A stretch of 64,000 bases of DNA, taken from Cryptomeria japonica. Its lineage: Eukaryota > Streptophyta > Pinopsida > Cupressales > Cupressaceae. A program made the position numbers and the translations under genes. Shown piece after piece: positions 59,661 through 64,000 of the stretch. The stretch lies in assembly GCF_030272615.1 (NCBI RefSeq), contig NC_081412.1:665130981-665194980 (forward strand), given 5' to 3'. Position 1 is the stretch's first letter, and every line of letters starts with the position of its first letter. The notes beneath the pieces are model-generated. The model was not told where the DNA came from. It saw only the letters and a list, made by a program, of their open reading frames with translations, and made no database searches.

Positions 59661-61731
59661 CCTTGTTAGGATTAGTATGCTATTTAAATTACAGTCTTAT
59701 GTATTATTTGTTTGCCTCCAATTCTCTTGGAATGTTTCCTTTGGCACATAGGAGGTTTAAATTAAAAATTATTTTATAATTTGTATTCTCCCAAGATTTT
59801 GATATTAGTTTTCATATGCATTCATGATGAGGTGGAGTTCATAATGGTGTTTATAAATTTATTTTTAGCAAAAAATTCAACTTAGGTATAACATTTGTAT
59901 AATGGGGTAACTTGAGTTTTATTAGAGGGTGTCATATGCGTTGGGTCATAATTTTTGAAGCTCTTATTAGGATATGAGATATTGTGAAGGAGTTATAAGT
60001 CAAAAATGTCAGGTATATTATTAGTGTAAAGTTAATTTATTATATTAATGTCTCGCTGATAGTTACATTGATTATTATGAAAATATTTTAGTCTTCATTT
60101 TGGACAATGGAGCTTTTTATTTTATCACAACTTGACATTATGTTATTTTGAAAAGACGTTTATGGTACTTCTCACCCATTTTTTTATAAATTAGGGACAT
60201 GAGAGTATTTTGATGATATTTTTAACATTTATAAAGGTTTTTCCAAAGAGTATCTAATAAAATTTAGAGTCTTGGTGTATGGATATATCTCTCCTCTAAT
60301 ATTAATATATGCATTTCCCCTTTGTCATGTCTAGTTTCTTCCTAAAATAGTTTCTCCATTTAAATATATTTAATTAAGTTCTTAGGAAGATAACTGTTAC
60401 TCAAAAAAATATTATACAAATTCATGATCTGTTCTAACTTTGAAATATATTCAAATAAAATATTGGTGCTAGTATTTGAATATATGAATTACAACAAACA
60501 TTTATCTCTTAGATGTTTTCCCTACCAAGATGTGCCCTTTGAGTTATTTACTCTCAAATAAAAAGGGATACCCTTCTTACATCAATACCATGTCAATTTC
60601 ATATCCACAAGAATCACATTATATTGCAATTTATCAAATAATTTCAAAGTAACTAATTTAGGCTAAGAAGATCTTATATTAGTTGCTTAAATGTTTTATT
60701 GGCTCATTCTAACCATAAAAAAAGAATCATTATTAAATAATTTTATCAAGTATGTTTCTACATGAGCATAATTGTTAACAAATCTTCTATACTTATTTAT
60801 AATTAGAGTATGTAGAAAAAATGGAAACACATTTAGTAGTACAAGAAATAGATACTTTAAAATATAAATATAAATGTTTAAGAAACCAAAATAATATTAT
60901 AGACTTTCATCTATATGATATTAATTAAATGATCAAGAGATACCAAAATGTGAAGATACATGAATATAAAAGTGTATGAAAATAAGCTACGAAAGTGAGT
61001 ATAAGTAGGATAAGTGAGATATGAGGTGCAATGTGTGATAAATGATAAGAATCTACCAGAAGATTGTAAAAATTGAAAATTTTAACTCCCATACAAGATG
61101 TGAACTCCTCACACTCTAATAACACTAATAATAACTTTATCAAATTAAATTGTAGAAAAGTATTATGTTATGAGATGAAAATGTAATTTTAAACTTTCAC
61201 TTAAGTGGAGTTGAGGTGTATGAAAAGATTGTACCAACAAATGTAGCCCAATCACATAACCATGCACATGAAATTCTTCCCCAAAGAGGTTAATTATTCC
61301 CAAATGAGAGAGACAAACCTCTCAAATAGCCCTTAGAAGGTGAACCCTCATACATTCCCATAAAATCTCATAGATATAAATACTTTATATTTGTAAAGGG
61401 AAATGTTATCAACCTTCTTGCAACCCAAGTAGTAACATGTAGATATATGAAGTATCCAAGGATAATATTTTTAATATAGCACATGTGAATTTCTACGTTC
61501 TTGGTACATTGATGATGAACATGGCTTAATAAAATCTAGAAGAAAATATATTTGTTAAAAAACATGAAAAATACCATCTCATTTGGATACCAAGTAGTCT
61601 TGAATGAAGTAGTTATATCCCCTTGATACTTAGCCTTAGTGAAAGATAGAGTAATATAATCCTACTAATTAATCAACTAAAAAATAGAGACAAAAATAAA
61701 GAGAGAAACCTTAACCTAATTTGGAATTATG
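59661..61731. other. AT-rich DNA, no gene recognised
   Basis: Only short unsupported open frames (for example 61143-60925 minus). It may include further decayed parts of the minus-strand gypsy element (RT side), but I could not identify motifs. Confidence 0.5.
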
Positions 61732-62809
61732 CTTAATAACCCACTCTACTCAACCCAAAAAAAATTGACTATATTTTTTTATTTTATTTACTCTTAATTG
61801 TGTTTGATTCATTTGCATACTCCGGGAATCTATCTAAATGGAATAGACATTCATCCATCTGGGATGAGTATATAACCATATGGGTTAGGCATTTGTCCAT
61901 ACATGACAGGATGTTTCATCTATCCAATTCGGGATATGCATCCACCTAAACGGGGTAGGCATCTATCCAATTCGAGATAGGAAGTGATCTGGCCAGAGAC
62001 TTAGACTCATCGGGACCATTTGGGCCCTGAGTCACTCTCTAAGAACTACACTCCTTTACTAGGAGTGCACCGAGGTCGTCATCCTTAGGAGTAAATAAAA
62101 TAACATCATACAAGATTTAATTATACCTCTAAATTTGGCCTAAAGCCTCGAGAAGTCAAACGATTCCATATGGGATTCCTTCTGAGTATGCGGCGAATTT
62201 TTTTTTAAATCTTCCAAATAGTATCTGCACCATTTGATTAAAATACCAAGGAGCTTTTAGAATATACTACTCACTCAAAACCAAATCCTCATCCTTGACC
62301 CTAAACGCTTGAGTACAAAGGAAAACTCTGCCTACATACCCGTTTCGACACGGGATCAAGGCATAAAGTATGTAGTTCTATTTTCTAAGTATGGTTTAAT
62401 GTAAACTGTTTGGTGGGTATGCATCCTTTACTAGCGTCAATGTCCCAGGCAGTTTCTCTATGGTTGCTGCCCACGATGGTAGCTCTGTAGAAAAAAGGCT
62501 CAAGGTGGTCTCATGCTTGTGGCCTAAAACAACTAGGTCCTATTTCCTATTAAATACGTCACCCCTAACCCATTATTATCTGCCAAAGTCCATCAAGATA
62601 AATAAATTCCAGAACGTCACACACAACCAACCCTAATGGGGTTTTCTAAGGTTTAACGAAGCGGATGTAAATTGTTTTAAAATTTATCTTTTAAGATTAT
62701 CGATCCCAGGGGGATTACCCACCCCTTGGATTTTAACTTCCATATGACCCTTATTTCTCCCTAGTGGTTTATAGGGATGATGCCACAGATGTCGTTGTTG
62801 GGTTTATAC
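61732..62809 (+). repeat. LTR-like unit 1 of a 1.08-kb tandem pair
   Basis: Begins near aataaccca and runs to just before tgtaataaccca at 62810. It matches 62810-63887 across its length: shared agagacttagactcatcggg, gtgcaccgaggtc, aagtatgtagttctatttt, gtcaatgtcccag and gatgccacaga/gattccacata near the end. GC content is higher than the surroundings. 61800-61985 is a minisatellite of ggcatctatccaa-type words. No coding content. Confidence 0.85.
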
Positions 62810-63890
62810 TGTAATAACCCACTATACTTAACCTAAGAAATCTTGACCATTTTTTATTTATTTATTTATTTAATCATTTGTATTTGATTCAATCGCATAC
62901 TCTGGGCATCTATCCAATTGGATTAGGCATTCATCCATCCGGGATGAGCATCTAATCATATGGGTTAGGCATCTATCCATATGGTATAGGAGGTTTCATC
63001 TATCCAATACAGGATAGGCATCTACCCAAACGGGGTAGGCATCTATCCAACTTGGGATAGGAGGTGCTCTGGCCAGAGACTTAGACTCATCGGGACCATC
63101 CGGGTCCTGAGTCACTCACTAAGTACTACACTCTTCTAATAGGAGTGCACCGAGGTCATCGTCCTTAGGAGCAAATAAAATAGCATAATACAAGCTTGAA
63201 TTCCACCTCGGAATTTGGCCTAAAGCCTCGGGAAGTCAAGCGAATCCATACGGGATTCCTTCCAAGTATGCGTTGAATTACTTTTTCCTTTATTTCCCTT
63301 ATCCTTTAATTATGAGACTTTGCAATCCATCTACTTGCCTTAACCAAAATCCTAGACCCCATCCCCGAACGCCTGAGTACTAGGGACACCTCCATCCCTA
63401 GACTGCCTACATACCCATTTCGGCACGCGGTCAAGGCGTAAAGTATGTAGTTCTATTTTCTAACCTATGGTTTATTATAAACTATTTTGGTAGGTATGCA
63501 ACCCTTTCTAGGGTCAATGTCCCAGACAGTTTCTCTGTGATTGCTACCCACAATGGTATCTCTAAGCAAAGGCTCAAGGTGGCATATTGCTTGTGGCCTA
63601 AAACAACTATATCTTATTTCCTATCATAAGCGTCACCCTTGACCCATTTATCATCTGTTGAGAAACATTACGATAAATAAAATCCGAATCATACGCAACC
63701 AATCCCTAATGAGATTTCCTAAGGTTAAACTAAGCGGATGTAAAATTCATTTAAAAATTATCTTTTTAGGTTATCGATCCAAGGGGAATTACCCTCCCCT
63801 TGGACTTTAACTTCCATATGACCCTTATTACTCCTCGGCGATTTATAGGGACGATTCCACATACGTCATTGTTGTAGATTTCTTAGGCGT
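62810..63890 (+). repeat. LTR-like unit 2 of the tandem pair
   Basis: Starts TGTAATAACCCAC, an LTR-style beginning, and repeats unit 1 at an offset of 1078 bases with moderate divergence. The minisatellite is at about 62885-63065. Similarity to unit 1 fades near 63870, and 63890-64000 is unmatched DNA reaching the window edge. Whether these are two LTRs or a duplication inside a longer LTR cannot be told here. Confidence 0.82.
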
Positions 63891-64000
63891 TAAGTGCAGT
63901 AGTTCAACACGACGACATTACCTGTAAGCATGACCCAGAGGCACCATAGATACTGAATGCTACTAAGGTTTTTGTTTCCAGCTCCTCTTGCGTAGTTTTC
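63891..64000. other. Window end, unassigned
   Basis: About 110 bases after the second LTR-like unit; no feature recognised. It could be the rest of the LTR or the start of an internal region. Confidence 0.4.

Noticed and set aside
1-64000. tRNA, rRNA, CRISPR arrays, bacterial operons or organelle-derived inserts
   Set aside because: None recognised on either strand. The repeats seen are retroelement LTRs, degenerate tandem duplications or minisatellites, not spaced identical repeats.

Overview
The window is nuclear DNA of a seed plant. It is AT-rich and dominated by nested, decayed retrotransposons around a small cluster of leucine-rich-repeat receptor-like protein (RLP) genes. The RLP architecture is plant-specific. 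The repeat landscape (old Ty3/gypsy with very long LTRs, Ty1/copia, L1-like LINEs, solo LTRs, almost no intact genes in 64 kb) suits a giant gymnosperm-type genome. That organism guess is inference, because no species-diagnostic sequence was recognised. Only one gene looks intact: an intronless 976-codon RLP at 51543-54473 (+).

Layout. (1) 1-1331: 3' part of a broken RLP copy (A), cut by the window start; its 3' flank is shared with the flank of the intact gene. (2) 2684-17012: a complete but dead Ty3/gypsy chromovirus-like element with TSD CCTTT, LTRs of about 3.9 kb, iMet-type primer site, gag, protease, RT, RNase H, integrase and a chromodomain-like tail. A 1.53-kb solo-LTR-like insert (TSD CTCAT) sits in its 3' LTR. 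(3) 17013-17475: the interrupted RLP flank resumes. (4) 17480-25035: AT-rich DNA with an endonuclease (EEP-fold) remnant and a 304-bp duplication. (5) 25036-27718: RLP copy B, with its start codon region and C-terminal two thirds of LRRs but no middle. (6) 27990-28510: inverted RLP fragment C, tail-to-tail with B. (7) 29876-36321 (-): dead Ty1/copia element, TSD TAAAT, with a second solo LTR (33825-34980, TSD ATCCT) inside it. (8) 39370-48400: dead L1-like LINE ORF2 split by an internally deleted copia element (40102-44156), followed by a second retroelement tail ending in an A-rich tract near 49900. (9) 51543-54473: the intact RLP. (10) 54474-57800: its 3' flank, interrupted by a DUF4283/zinc-knuckle retroelement fragment on the minus strand. 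(11) 57800-61730: AT-rich DNA with a minus-strand gypsy integrase remnant. (12) 61732-64000: two tandem ~1.08-kb LTR-like units with internal minisatellites.

How it fits together: the intact RLP is predicted to be a plasma-membrane protein with a large extracellular LRR domain, one transmembrane helix and a short tail without kinase, a design that elsewhere in plants works in defence or development through partner kinases. The other three RLP copies are decayed paralogues made by local duplication, one inverted. Because copies A and D share their 3' flanks, the gypsy insertion (in A's flank) and the DUF4283 insertion (in D's flank) can both be placed after that duplication. No tRNA, rRNA, CRISPR or bacterial-type operon was seen, and nothing here is convincingly a new biological system. 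The most unusual items are the palindrome cluster found in only one LTR of the gypsy element, the DUF4283-only element, the extra degenerate ORF downstream of the LINE RNase H, and the tandem LTR-like units at the right end.
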